NCBI GenBank assembly: GCA_002354335.1
Contig: DELI01000009.1
Location: 36,046 to 100,045 of the forward strand
Origin: Sphingobacterium sp. UBA2700
Lineage (GTDB): Bacteria > Bacteroidota > Bacteroidia > Sphingobacteriales > Sphingobacteriaceae
Length of the DNA: 64,000 bases
Reading direction: 5' to 3'
Below are positions 52,087 to 61,740 of the stretch, in pieces. Positions within the stretch are counted from its first letter, which is position 1; each line of letters opens with the position of its first letter. The notes under the pieces are model-generated. The model was not told the origin of the DNA, did no database searches, and saw nothing but the letters and a program-made list of their open reading frames with translations. The translations under genes and the position numbers were made by a program.

Positions 52087-55011
52087 GTGTCGGAAATTTC
52101 AAGTTTATTATCCTTATCTGAATCTCTTTCAGGAGATTTATTCTTTGACGCCAGCAATGTAGAACATCAGACGATGCGCCTTGCCTATTCCACTGATGCA
52201 TCAGTTTATCAGGAATTGCCGCTTGCGGTTTGCATTCCACATGATGTTAACGATTTACAAAAACTGATTCAGTATGCGAAGCAGCATCATACTACGTTAA
52301 TTCCGCGTACCGCGGGAACTTCCCTTGCAGGACAGGTTGTTGGGTCGGGGATTGTTGTCGATGTTTCCAGATATTTCAATCAGATTTTAGAGGTGAACGT
52401 GGAGGAACAGTGGGCGCGCGTGCAACCAGGTGTTATTCGTGATGATCTGAATGCATATCTGCATTCTTATGGTTTAATGTTTGGGCCGGAGACATCGACC
52501 GCGAGCCGAGCGATGATTGGTGGGATGATTGGAAATAATTCTTCCGGATTGCACTCGATCGTATGGGGCGACACGCGCGAGAATCTCTTAGCGGCGCAAG
52601 TGCTACTGGACGACGCAAATCTGGTGGAGTTTAAGGAGCTAACGGATGCTGAATTCTTTGGCAAGCTAGCCCTGAAGACTAGGGAGGGAGAGATTTATAG
52701 AGAAATCAACGGGATATTAACGGATAAAGCGAATCGTGACGCGATTGTTGCAGGATACCCGAAGAGTGAAATTACGCGTAGAAATACCGGCTATGCTTTA
52801 GATAGTTTACTGGACAATAGCCAACCATTTAATTTTTGTCGCTTGTTGGCGGGTTCTGAAGGAACAATCGGAATCATTACAGAGGCGAAGATTAAATTGA
52901 TGCCTTTACCTCCCAAAGAGATTGGTTTGCTATGTGTTCATTTTAACGACATGGTTGAATGTGTGCGTGGGAATGCGCTGGCATTAAAGTACCATCCTGA
53001 AGCATCTGAGCTTGTCGATAAATACATTTTAGATTTTACTGTTGGCCATCCAACTTACCAGTATAACCGATTTTTTATTGAAGGCGACCCACAGGCGCTA
53101 TTGATTGTGGAGTTCCGTGCCGATAATATTGAAGAAATTGAGCGAAAGGCCGAAGCATTAAAAATAGCATTGCAAACAGCTCAATTAGGATATGCCTATC
53201 CGTTGATTACAGGTTCAGCACAGTGTAACTTAGTGTGGGATGTGCGTAAAGCTGGTTTAGGCTTGATCAGGAACCTTCCGGGTGATAATCAACCGGTCAA
53301 TTTGATTGAGGATTGCGCAGTTTCGCCGGAGGATTTACCGGATTATGTTGCGGATATCCAAAAGCTGTTGGCTGAAGAGCAGGTGCATGCCTCGTACTAC
53401 GCGCATGCTGGTGCTGGTGAGCTGCATATCGAGCCTTTCATCAACTTAAAATCGGTAGAGGGAAGACGACAATTTCGTTCCATCTTAGAAAAAACCACCG
53501 ACTTGGTGTTGAAATATAATGGATCCTTAAGCGGCGAGCATGGGGATGGTCGTTTGCGCGGCGAATTTATTGGCAAGGTATTGGGTGAGCAGGTCTACCA
53601 GCTTTTGTTGCAGGTAAAGCAAGCATTTGATCCACATCGTATCTTCAATGCCAAGAAGATTGTGGACACGCCTCCGATGGATACGCATCTGCGCTATGAT
53701 CAAGTTCGCGATGGGAAAGACATCAACACTTATTTCGACTTTACACAAAACGAAAGCATTTTACGTTTAGCAGAGAAATGCTCGGGATCGGGGGATTGCA
53801 GAAAAACAGAAATTACCGGTGGCACGATGTGTCCATCGTTTATGGCTACGCGCGATGAAAAAGATACCACGCGTGCGAGAGCCAATATGCTACGTCAGTT
53901 TTTGACGAACTCGAATAAGGAAAATCGCTTTGATCACGAAGAATTGAAAGAGGTGATGGACCTGTGTTTGAGTTGTAAAGGCTGTAAAACGGAGTGTCCA
54001 TCGAGTGTGGATATCGCGAAGATGAAAGCGGAGTTCTTACAGCATTATTATGACGCGAATGGAGCGAGCTTCCGTTCTAAGTTAATTGCAAATTTTACGC
54101 AGTCGCAGAAGCTAGGTTCCTATGTTGCTCCGATTTATAATTTCTTCGCAACAAATCAGATTACGTCGGGAATCATCAAATCCGTTGTCGGCTTTGCGCC
54201 TAATCGTTCCCTACCAAAAGTGCACGGTACAACGTTAAGTGCGTGGGTGAAGAAACAGGAGCCTGCAAAACAAAAAAGGAAAGTTTACTTATTTAGCGAC
54301 GAGTTTACGGAATATAATGATACCGAGATTGGTATAACGGCTTATAAATTATTGACCGCGCTAGGTTACGAGGTTGTTGTTCCAAAACATCTAGAGAGCG
54401 GGCGAACATTTCTGTCGAAAGGTTTCGTGAAGAAAGCGAAGGAACTTGCAAACAAGAACGTCGATATGTTGGCCGATTTGATTAGCGAAGAAACTCCTTT
54501 ATTGGGTATTGAGCCCTCTGCGATTATTACGTTCCGCGATGAATATGTGGATCTTGTCGATTCGAAAAATAAAATCAAAGCAGTCAACTTGGCGACGCAT
54601 GCGTTGATGATAGACGAATTTCTTGTGAAGGAAATAAGGGCAGGAAGAATTCATGCGGAGCAGTTCACTGCGGATAAACAAAAGATCAAGCTGCATGGGC
54701 ATTGTTATCAAAAGGCATTTAAATTAGTAGACTACACCAAACAATTATTGTCCTTGCCAACGAACTTTGAAGTGGAAGTGATTCCATCGGGTTGTTGCGG
54801 TATGGCTGGATCTTTTGGTTATGAGAAAGAACATTTTGAGGTTTCTCAGAAAGTAGCTGAATTGGTCTTATTTCCGACTTTACGTAAAACGGGGGCGGAG
54901 TATATAATAGCAGCAGCAGGGACTTCATGTAGGCATCAAATTAAAGATGGTGTGCATCGTAAATCCTACCACCCGGTTGAGATTATGTACAATGCGTTAG
55001 TTAACAAGTAA
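52087..55011 (+). CDS. FAD/Fe-S D-2-hydroxyacid dehydrogenase (YdiJ-like)
   Basis: A ~974-residue fused oxidoreductase. The FAD-binding PCMH domain (about 30-250) includes TLIPRTAGTSLAGQVVGSGI, then a C-terminal FAD-oxidase part with SGEHGDGRLRGEF (about 480-490). Next is a 4Fe-4S dicluster module (CSGSGDC...CPSF and CLSCKGCKTECPSSVDI), and last a CCG domain (HCYQKA; SGCCGMAGSFGYEKEH). This is the layout of the YdiJ-type D-2-hydroxyglutarate dehydrogenases, about 1000 residues. The start is uncertain: GTG at 52087 gives the shortest N-terminus that keeps the family sequence; TTG 52054 and GTG 52066 are alternatives. The substrate is not settled. Confidence 0.88.
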   Translation: MSEISSLLSLSESLSGDLFFDASNVEHQTMRLAYSTDASVYQELPLAVCIPHDVNDLQKLIQYAKQHHTTLIPRTAGTSLAGQVVGSGIVVDVSRYFNQILEVNVEEQWARVQPGVIRDDLNAYLHSYGLMFGPETSTASRAMIGGMIGNNSSGLHSIVWGDTRENLLAAQVLLDDANLVEFKELTDAEFFGKLALKTREGEIYREINGILTDKANRDAIVAGYPKSEITRRNTGYALDSLLDNSQPFNFCRLLAGSEGTIGIITEAKIKLMPLPPKEIGLLCVHFNDMVECVRGNALALKYHPEASELVDKYILDFTVGHPTYQYNRFFIEGDPQALLIVEFRADNIEEIERKAEALKIALQTAQLGYAYPLITGSAQCNLVWDVRKAGLGLIRNLPGDNQPVNLIEDCAVSPEDLPDYVADIQKLLAEEQVHASYYAHAGAGELHIEPFINLKSVEGRRQFRSILEKTTDLVLKYNGSLSGEHGDGRLRGEFIGKVLGEQVYQLLLQVKQAFDPHRIFNAKKIVDTPPMDTHLRYDQVRDGKDINTYFDFTQNESILRLAEKCSGSGDCRKTEITGGTMCPSFMATRDEKDTTRARANMLRQFLTNSNKENRFDHEELKEVMDLCLSCKGCKTECPSSVDIAKMKAEFLQHYYDANGASFRSKLIANFTQSQKLGSYVAPIYNFFATNQITSGIIKSVVGFAPNRSLPKVHGTTLSAWVKKQEPAKQKRKVYLFSDEFTEYNDTEIGITAYKLLTALGYEVVVPKHLESGRTFLSKGFVKKAKELANKNVDMLADLISEETPLLGIEPSAIITFRDEYVDLVDSKNKIKAVNLATHALMIDEFLVKEIRAGRIHAEQFTADKQKIKLHGHCYQKAFKLVDYTKQLLSLPTNFEVEVIPSGCCGMAGSFGYEKEHFEVSQKVAELVLFPTLRKTGAEYIIAAAGTSCRHQIKDGVHRKSYHPVEIMYNALVNK

Positions 55012-55056
55012 GAAACTTTTTGTATATTAAGCTGTTATAATAGAAAAAGAGAGATT

Positions 55057-55710
55057 ATGAAAAAGATATTAAGCTATTGTTTATTAGCATCTACTGTTGT
55101 CGGCTTTGCTGCTTGTAGAAATGCGAATAAATCAGAAGGCTCATCGGCAGATTCTACAGGTACCTCGGCCAGCTCCTCTGCTAGTTCCTTAAATCAGCTA
55201 ACAAATGATCCCAAGGGAACTCCTCTACATTTTTATTTCAATATGAATGAGGTCGGACAGACGGATTCCTCTGTTGTTTATGATGCAAAATCGCTTTATA
55301 ACAATGATACCGTTGGTTTTAAACTGGAAGTATTAAAAAATATCGAAGCAGGAATTACAGCGCAAAATACGCCTGATAATGACAAAGGGTTTAGAGTGGG
55401 GTCGCTACGTATTTCGAGTTTAGGACCTGTTTCTGATAATTTCATGAAAGCGGTAGGTGATCTTTACGGTATGCAGGCTGGCGGTCCGATGACGGACAGG
55501 GCGATATCGCCCATGGTATTCTCCTCAAATAATGAACCTGTGGATCTAAGTAAATCGAAATCCTATAATTTCAAATTATTCTTTGAACAGGCGAATGGGG
55601 AGCCGGCGGAGTTTTTTGCAGTAGTCGATAACTATAAAAAGTCATTTGAACTGACTGAAAAAGATTCTACGTTCCGTTCCGCGTTTTTTAATGCGTTGAC
55701 TGGAAAGTAA
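55057..55710 (+). CDS. Predicted lipoprotein of unknown function
   Basis: A 217-residue exported protein. The signal peptide ends in a lipobox AAC (Cys20), followed by a Ser/Thr/Ala-rich linker (about 25-45) and a beta-rich domain. No family recognised. Monocistronic: it follows the dehydrogenase after 45 nt and is followed by a terminator at 55733. Probably located on the inner face of the outer membrane or on the surface. Confidence 0.8.
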   Translation: MKKILSYCLLASTVVGFAACRNANKSEGSSADSTGTSASSSASSLNQLTNDPKGTPLHFYFNMNEVGQTDSSVVYDAKSLYNNDTVGFKLEVLKNIEAGITAQNTPDNDKGFRVGSLRISSLGPVSDNFMKAVGDLYGMQAGGPMTDRAISPMVFSSNNEPVDLSKSKSYNFKLFFEQANGEPAEFFAVVDNYKKSFELTEKDSTFRSAFFNALTGK

Positions 55711-56079
55711 AGGAGAGTCAAATAAAGAATTGAAAGCACCCGATGGGTGCTTTTTTTTTGTTTCATTTCAGAAACTTCGAGTGCTTGTTCTCTAGTTTGA
55801 AAGGAGTATCATACCGTCATATAAAATAGGCCTCTCAAATTCTTTATGTTTATTTAATATCCCCTACAAGGAAAATAATGTAGTTTTGAATTATAAAATT
55901 TATTTCAATTGAAAGTTATCAGTAATGTAATTCCATTTGCTTTAGACCACTCCGGGAGGAACAGGCTTATGAAGTTCTTTGACATCATGATAAAATCGGG
56001 AGGTTGGTCCATGACGATAGATAATTGTGCGAGAAATTTTGCTTGCTTATCTGCGCTTGGTTTTACTAATTTTACGAGA
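55711..56079. other. Intergenic stretch with a terminator
   Basis: It holds the terminator at 55733-55759 and AT-rich sequence. A reading frame open from 55909 is a continuation upstream of the secreted-protein gene (real start 56080) and does not look coding. Confidence 0.55.
55733..55759 (+). terminator. Terminator of the lipoprotein gene
   Basis: Nine-base arms AAAGCACCC (55733-55741) and complement (55745-55753), 3-nt loop, then a run of T. Confidence 0.85.
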
Positions 56080-56961
56080 ATGAGAAATTCCTTCACTTCC
56101 ATCATGCTATTTTTACTGTTCACCAGTTCCGTCTTGAATTTATCGGCACAGGAGATAGGGGTTGTTCGAACAGCATTGGGCAAGGCAGATCATCCAGCAT
56201 TGGGTGAGATTTCAGGTATTGTTGCTTCGCGAACATATCCGGGGAAGTATTGGGTGCATAATGACAGCGGTGACACTGGCAGGATATTCTTGATCGATAG
56301 CGTTGCGAAGATGTCTTGTGAATTTCATTTGGAAGGCATTGATGCGAGGGATGTAGAAGATATTGCTTGGGTTAGAGACAATGGGAAAAGTTATATCCTT
56401 CTTGCGGATATTGGAGACAATTTAGCGAAGCGTGAAGAGATAAAGCTCTACTATTTCGAGGAGCCCCTGATGAAGGCTGGAGCGACTAAGGACACGATTG
56501 CTTCCAAAGCGATTCGAACGATTGTACTAAATTATCCGGATAAAGCGCGGGATGCGGAAGCCATTTTTGTAGACCCATTGGATCAACGTTTCTATCTGAT
56601 CAGTAAACGCGATTTCTATTCAACGCTGTACAGCGCTGATATTTTCAAATCAAAAAAGGATCGATATATATTGCGCAAGGAGATGGAGTTCCCTTTTACC
56701 TTTGTGACTGCCGCAGATATTTCTGAGCATGGCGATGCGATTATCGTGAAGAATTTAACGCAGGTGTTCTATTGGGACAGGAAAACTAAAGGTTCGATAA
56801 TTAATAGCTTAAGAAGTCCCTTCCAAAAAGTAAGTTATACTGTTGAGCCACAAGGGGAAGCAATCGCATTCGACCATAGCCCATTTACATTTGTCACGAT
56901 CAGTGAACGTCCTTTTGGATTAGATGCTTATCTTTATCAATACAAATACACTAAACCATGA
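56080..56961 (+). CDS. Secreted protein of unknown function, beta-propeller-like
   Basis: A 293-residue exported protein. The start at 56080 gives a signal peptide (about residues 1-24, ending LSAQ). The rest is rich in short strands with recurring D-x-G turns: KYWVHNDSGDTGRIFLIDS, then DVEDIAWVRDNGKSYILLADIGDN, which suggests a beta-propeller of the SdiA/NHL-like kind. No enzyme motif recognised. It overlaps the esterase gene by four bases (stop/ATGA type), so the two are a unit. Confidence 0.75.
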   Translation: MRNSFTSIMLFLLFTSSVLNLSAQEIGVVRTALGKADHPALGEISGIVASRTYPGKYWVHNDSGDTGRIFLIDSVAKMSCEFHLEGIDARDVEDIAWVRDNGKSYILLADIGDNLAKREEIKLYYFEEPLMKAGATKDTIASKAIRTIVLNYPDKARDAEAIFVDPLDQRFYLISKRDFYSTLYSADIFKSKKDRYILRKEMEFPFTFVTAADISEHGDAIIVKNLTQVFYWDRKTKGSIINSLRSPFQKVSYTVEPQGEAIAFDHSPFTFVTISERPFGLDAYLYQYKYTKP

Positions 56962-57782
56962 AAATAAAGTTTACTATTCTATTCTTTCTTCTTGGATTCT
57001 CGTTCAGCTTTGCTGCGAAAGTCGATACTTTGTCGGTGCATAGCGCTGCGATGGGCAAAAGCATTAAGACAGTTGTTATTAGCCCGGAAAAAGGGGGGAA
57101 GGACATGCCTGTGCTGTATCTCTTGCATGGCTATTCTGGCGACTACAGCAATTGGGTGAACAAGGTGCCGGCCTTGAAAGAATTAGTTGATCAATTTGGT
57201 TTCATGGTTGTTTGTCCGGATGGAGGCTATGGATCTTGGTATTGGGATATTGCAGGAAAAAAAGATTATCAGTATGAAACCTTCGTCAGCAAAGAATTGG
57301 TGAACCATATTGATGGAAAATATAACACTGCCAAAGACCGTGCGAAGCGCGGTATTTCAGGATTGAGTATGGGTGGACATGGAGCTTTGTATTTAGCGAT
57401 ACGTCATCAGGATGTCTTTTCTGTGGTGGGCAGTACGGCGGGAGGTGTCGATATCCGCCCCTTCCCAAATAATTGGGAGATGGCTGCACGCTTAGGCGGT
57501 TACGCAGAAAATCCAGAGAAATGGAATCAACATACCGTCATGGAGATGACACATTTGATAAAGCCTAAATCGCTGGAAATTTTCATCGATTGCGGCGTAG
57601 ATGACTTCTTTTTCGGGGTAAATGAAAAGTTGCACGAGAAGCTGCAGTATATGAATATTCCACACCGCTATCTGACCATGCCTGGTGCCCATAATTGGGA
57701 CTACTGGAGCAAATCAATTCATTATCAGATGGCTTTCTTCAATGAGGTGTTTCATAAACCCAGCGAACCAATTAAAAAGTAA
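56958..57782 (+). CDS. Secreted alpha/beta-hydrolase (esterase family)
   Basis: A 274-residue exported esterase of the EstA/esterase-D family. Signal peptide about 1-19. The oxyanion segment VLYLLHGYSGDYSNW and nucleophile Ser137 in SGLSMGGHGAL are clear; the acid is probably in FIDCGVDDFF and the His in PGAHNWDYWSKS, as in this family. It acts on the outside of the cytoplasm, perhaps on a glycan ester (inference). Co-translated with the preceding gene. Confidence 0.9.
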   Translation: MKIKFTILFFLLGFSFSFAAKVDTLSVHSAAMGKSIKTVVISPEKGGKDMPVLYLLHGYSGDYSNWVNKVPALKELVDQFGFMVVCPDGGYGSWYWDIAGKKDYQYETFVSKELVNHIDGKYNTAKDRAKRGISGLSMGGHGALYLAIRHQDVFSVVGSTAGGVDIRPFPNNWEMAARLGGYAENPEKWNQHTVMEMTHLIKPKSLEIFIDCGVDDFFFGVNEKLHEKLQYMNIPHRYLTMPGAHNWDYWSKSIHYQMAFFNEVFHKPSEPIKK

Positions 57783-57912
57783 TAGTCGGATAAAGCATCT
57801 TATTTTTTCAGGAAAACAGAATATTAATAAGGAAGTTAAACTTGCATTAGCGATTTTGAATAACAGCTTGGCTTTTCTATTTTAGTCGAGGATTTTAAAG
57901 CTGCCGCTATAT

Positions 57913-60243
57913 ATGCTGATCGACTATAAAAAGTGCACATTCCTCTTAGTATGCCTGTTGAGTGTTTTATCGACCTTTGGACAAGAGAAAATTACCTTAA
58001 GTGGAATTATAAAAGATGTTAATTCGGGCGAAACATTAATAGGCGCTTTAATTCGCATTCAAGACGCAAATGTTAGTGGCTACTCCAATAATTATGGGTT
58101 CTATTCCATTACCCTGCCCGCTGGCGAGCATCTAATCGAGGTATCCTATATAGGCTATAACCGTATTTCACAATCCATTACGCTTACGGAGAATAGGAAG
58201 CTAGACTTTGAACTGAACGACAACTCCACGACAATCGAGGAAGTTGTTGTTTCCGGGAAGCGTCAGAATGAAAATGTAGCGAGTCCGCAAATGGGTAACT
58301 TGAAGTTTACTATGGAGGAACTGAAGAATGTTCCGATTCTATTTGGAGAGAAAGATATCTTGAAGACTATTCAGTTGATGCCAGGTGTTGCCTCCGGTGG
58401 TGAAGGAAGTTCTAACTTTTACGTTCGTGGTGGCGCAGGCGATCAGAACCTGATCTTACTGGATGAAGCGACCGTATATAATGCATCTCATTTGCTTGGC
58501 TTTTTTTCTACATTCAACTCCGATGCGATAAAGGATGTTAATCTTTACAAAGGTGGAATTCCTGCGCAATACGGCGGGAGAATTTCTTCCGTCATGGATA
58601 TCTCCATGTTGGATGGAAACAATAAAATGTTTGCAGCCGAAGGTGGAATAGGTTTGATCGCATCGAGATTAAAACTTGAAGGGCCAATCGTTAAAGATAA
58701 GAGTTCATTCATGTTAAGCGGGCGCAGAACCTATGCTGATATGTTCCTGAAAGCTTCCAAGGATGAGACTGTGAAAAAAAGTCGCTTGTATTTCTACGAT
58801 CTGAACGCAAAGATGAACTACAAGCTCAATGAGCGGAATACAGTTTACCTTTCTGGTTATTTCGGGAAGGATGAATTAGGATATGGTGATCTGTTTGGTT
58901 TCGACTGGGGGAATGCAACGGCTACCGTTCGCTGGAATCATATTTTTAATGAAAAGCTATTCAGCAATACCACTATGATCTATAGTGACTTTACCTATAA
59001 TGTGAAAGTCAATAACGATGATTCGGATTTTAAGATAGCCTCGAAGATTAGAAATTGGAACCTGAAGCAGGATTTCTCTTATTATTCCTCCAACAACAAT
59101 ACTTTAAAGTTTGGATTGAATGTGTTGCGTCAGCAAGTCCTACCGGCTAGTTTGAACGCTAGCAGTGAGTCGGCGGTGAATTCTATTAATATCGAGAAGC
59201 GTCAAGGCATTGAAGCTGCTGCCTATGTTTCCCATGAGTGGAAGCCGTTTGAACAATTGTCACTTATTTATGGACTTCGTTTGAACGATTTCATGGTGTT
59301 GGGGCCTGGTACTTTCTATTCCTTTGATCAAGATGGCGAGCCGACGGATGAAGCGGTCTATGGCAGCTCGATTATTAAGCATCATTTCAATTTGGAGCCA
59401 CGAGCGTCGATGGCCTACATCCTAAATCCCCAAAATAGTATCAAAGCCAGCTATAACCGCATTGCACAGAATCTACATCAGCTGACAAACACAACTTCGA
59501 GTCTTCCGACCGATCAATATGTGTTGAGTAGCTTGAATATCAAACCCCAAATTGCTGATCAAGTAGCTTTGGGTTATTTCCGTAACTTGAACAATGATGC
59601 ATATGAGCTTTCCGTAGAGACCTACTATAAGTTCATGGATAATCAGATAGATTTTAGAAATGGAGCCGATTTGCAAGCGAACAAATACCTGGAAGGGGAG
59701 CTGTTGTTTGGAATTGGAAGATCGTATGGGGTTGAATTTCTTGTGCGCAAGAATAAAGGAAAGCTGAATGGTTGGATATCTTACACTTTGGGTCGAAGCG
59801 AACGACAGTTTGATGGTATTAATGATGGCAACTGGTTTGCAGCGCGACAGGATAGAACACACGATGTGTCGGTCGTAGGAATGTATCAATTATCTAAAAG
59901 TTGGAACTTAGGAGCAACCTTTGTATTCAATACCGGAAATGCGATCACTTTCCCAAGTGGAAAGTATCAGATCGATGGGACGACAATGTTCTATTATACC
60001 GAAAGAAACGGCTACAGGATGCCGAATTACCATCGTTTGGATTTGTCGGCCAATTATGAACCGAACAAGGAAAACAAGCGTTTTAATTCAAGCTGGTCTT
60101 TCGGAATTTACAATGTGTATAACCGAAAGAATGCTTATATCATTGATTTTAGAGAGAATGAACAAAATCCTAATGTGACGGAAGCCTATAAGATTGCATT
60201 GTTCGGAATCATCCCTTCAGTTACCTGGAACTTTAAATTTTAA
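57913..60243 (+). CDS. TonB-dependent outer-membrane receptor
   Basis: A 776-residue receptor. Signal peptide (about 1-24), carboxypeptidase-like domain (about 28-115, starting ITLSGIIKDVNSGETLIGAL), plug (about 120-240, with GGAGDQNLILLDEATVYNASHL) and a 22-strand barrel ending in an aromatic NFKF, the usual outer-membrane C-terminus. It belongs to the group paired with a DUF4249 lipoprotein, whose gene follows after 3 nt. Substrate unknown. Confidence 0.93.
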   Translation: MLIDYKKCTFLLVCLLSVLSTFGQEKITLSGIIKDVNSGETLIGALIRIQDANVSGYSNNYGFYSITLPAGEHLIEVSYIGYNRISQSITLTENRKLDFELNDNSTTIEEVVVSGKRQNENVASPQMGNLKFTMEELKNVPILFGEKDILKTIQLMPGVASGGEGSSNFYVRGGAGDQNLILLDEATVYNASHLLGFFSTFNSDAIKDVNLYKGGIPAQYGGRISSVMDISMLDGNNKMFAAEGGIGLIASRLKLEGPIVKDKSSFMLSGRRTYADMFLKASKDETVKKSRLYFYDLNAKMNYKLNERNTVYLSGYFGKDELGYGDLFGFDWGNATATVRWNHIFNEKLFSNTTMIYSDFTYNVKVNNDDSDFKIASKIRNWNLKQDFSYYSSNNNTLKFGLNVLRQQVLPASLNASSESAVNSINIEKRQGIEAAAYVSHEWKPFEQLSLIYGLRLNDFMVLGPGTFYSFDQDGEPTDEAVYGSSIIKHHFNLEPRASMAYILNPQNSIKASYNRIAQNLHQLTNTTSSLPTDQYVLSSLNIKPQIADQVALGYFRNLNNDAYELSVETYYKFMDNQIDFRNGADLQANKYLEGELLFGIGRSYGVEFLVRKNKGKLNGWISYTLGRSERQFDGINDGNWFAARQDRTHDVSVVGMYQLSKSWNLGATFVFNTGNAITFPSGKYQIDGTTMFYYTERNGYRMPNYHRLDLSANYEPNKENKRFNSSWSFGIYNVYNRKNAYIIDFRENEQNPNVTEAYKIALFGIIPSVTWNFKF

Positions 60244-60246
60244 AAG

Positions 60247-61065
60247 ATGCGAAGCATACAGATATACTTATTGTCAATTCTAATTGTACTTAGTTTCGCT
60301 TCTTGCGAAGAGAAGATTGATGTAGATTTGAATACCGCAAATGCGAAAGTTGTGATAGAAGCGGATTTGAATAACTTCGATAGGAATCAGGAGATTGTGG
60401 TCTCTAGGACAGTCCCTTTTGATGAGAACCGAGCTTTTGAACCTGTTGATAACGCTGTAGTCAGTGTCGTAACATCTTCAGGTAGAACCTATAATTTTGA
60501 GTCTATTGGTGGAGGACGTTATTCGCATAGCAACATGGGCGTCATTGCGCAACAAGAATACACACTAAATGTTTCGGTGGATGGACAAACTTATAGCTCG
60601 AAGACGCGCATGCCGAACTATGTCGAAGTAGACTCTGTTAAAGTTACGAAGGAGAATATATTCAATGAAGATTACTATTTCGTTAATCTGAGTTTTGATG
60701 ATCCAGAAGGCGTAGAAAACTACTATAAGTATAATGTTGAAATTCAAAGTGCGGGAGATAATTCCACTCCCATGCAATTCAACTCCGCCTATTCGGACAA
60801 GTTTAATGATGGTTTACATGTTACGCATCAAATAGGTGGCAGAAATGCGGAGATAGAAAACGGCGATAAAGTCCGCGTCCGTCGTTACTGTATTGCAAAG
60901 GATGTCTATAAATACTGGTCGGAGTATCAGTCAACCAATCCAGGAAGCGCATCACCAGCTAATCCTACCTCCAACATCAGTAATGGTGCCCTAGGCTATT
61001 TCTCGGTAGCTGGAGTAAAAGAATTTGTTGTTGAGATTGACGACTCCGCTAGATTGGAGGATTAA
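60247..61065 (+). CDS. DUF4249 lipoprotein
   Basis: A 272-residue exported lipoprotein: signal peptide ending in FASC (Cys20), then the CEEKIDVDLNTANAKVVIEA start typical of DUF4249, and a beta-sandwich with VRVRRYCIAKDVYKYWSEYQ-like end. Such proteins are the partner lipoproteins of TonB receptors of this type, and the gene directly follows one. Its end overlaps the end of the convergent deacetylase gene by 4 bp. Confidence 0.88.
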   Translation: MRSIQIYLLSILIVLSFASCEEKIDVDLNTANAKVVIEADLNNFDRNQEIVVSRTVPFDENRAFEPVDNAVVSVVTSSGRTYNFESIGGGRYSHSNMGVIAQQEYTLNVSVDGQTYSSKTRMPNYVEVDSVKVTKENIFNEDYYFVNLSFDDPEGVENYYKYNVEIQSAGDNSTPMQFNSAYSDKFNDGLHVTHQIGGRNAEIENGDKVRVRRYCIAKDVYKYWSEYQSTNPGSASPANPTSNISNGALGYFSVAGVKEFVVEIDDSARLED

Positions 61066-61670
61066 AAGCTAGCGAAATTAAATCCTTTACTTTGTAGTTG
61101 ATCAATTGTTCTAGGAAGAGCATACTGAACATTCTCAATGGCTTTAATATTGTCGTGAAAGACGATGATACTTCCGCGTCTTGTGTAGTTGACTGCATTT
61201 TTAAGGCATTGCTCCGGACTAATTCGATTGTCGTAATCTCCTGTAAGTACATCCCACATAATAACCTTATACTTCTTGGAAACCGCCCTAAGTTGTGACT
61301 TTTTAATTCTACCGTAGGGTGGACGGAATAAGTGGCTACTAATCAGTTGATCAGCTTTTTCTATATTTTCCAAATAAATGGCGTCATCCGTACGCCAACC
61401 TTTTAAGTGGTTGTAGGTATGATTGCCCACTTGATGTCCTTCATCAAGAATACGTTGGAAAATTTCCGGATGCTTGCGAACATTATCGGCCACACAGAAA
61501 AAACAAGCTTTTACATTTTTCTCTTTTAGGCAATCAAGAATCCATGGGGTGATCTCGGGAATTGGGCCGTCGTCAAAGGTTAAGAATATATTATCTTTTT
61601 CCTCTTTTTGCCTCCAAACTGCATTTGAGTAAAGATAAGGAAGAATGAAAAGCGGACGGACAAAATGCAT
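61062..61670 (-). CDS. Polysaccharide deacetylase
   Basis: A 202-residue NodB-fold enzyme: FLTFDDGPIPEITPWIL (catalytic Asp-Asp), VGNHTYNHLKGW (metal HxxxH), the FRPPYGRIKKSQLRA motif and the late IIVFHDNIKA. No clear cleaved signal peptide is seen; a short hydrophobic start might anchor it. It removes acetyl groups from a surface polysaccharide or peptidoglycan. A -7 box is 25 bp upstream. Confidence 0.9.
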   Translation of the reverse strand: MHFVRPLFILPYLYSNAVWRQKEEKDNIFLTFDDGPIPEITPWILDCLKEKNVKACFFCVADNVRKHPEIFQRILDEGHQVGNHTYNHLKGWRTDDAIYLENIEKADQLISSHLFRPPYGRIKKSQLRAVSKKYKVIMWDVLTGDYDNRISPEQCLKNAVNYTRRGSIIVFHDNIKAIENVQYALPRTIDQLQSKGFNFASF

Positions 61671-61694
61671 GTTGATAGACTACTTTAATATTGG

Positions 61695-61702
61695 CAAATT
61701 TA
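61695..61702 (-). promoter_or_regulatory. -7 box of the polysaccharide deacetylase gene
   Basis: On the minus strand the bases read TAAATTTG (full TAnnTTTG match), giving a start near 61690 and a leader of about 20 nt. Confidence 0.4.
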
Positions 61703-61740
61703 TCAAGATTTAATTATCCATCCAATTATTCAATAAGAAG

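Noticed and set aside
55909..56079. N-terminal extension of the secreted protein
   Set aside because: The extension hides a normal signal peptide starting at 56080 and carries no family sequence.
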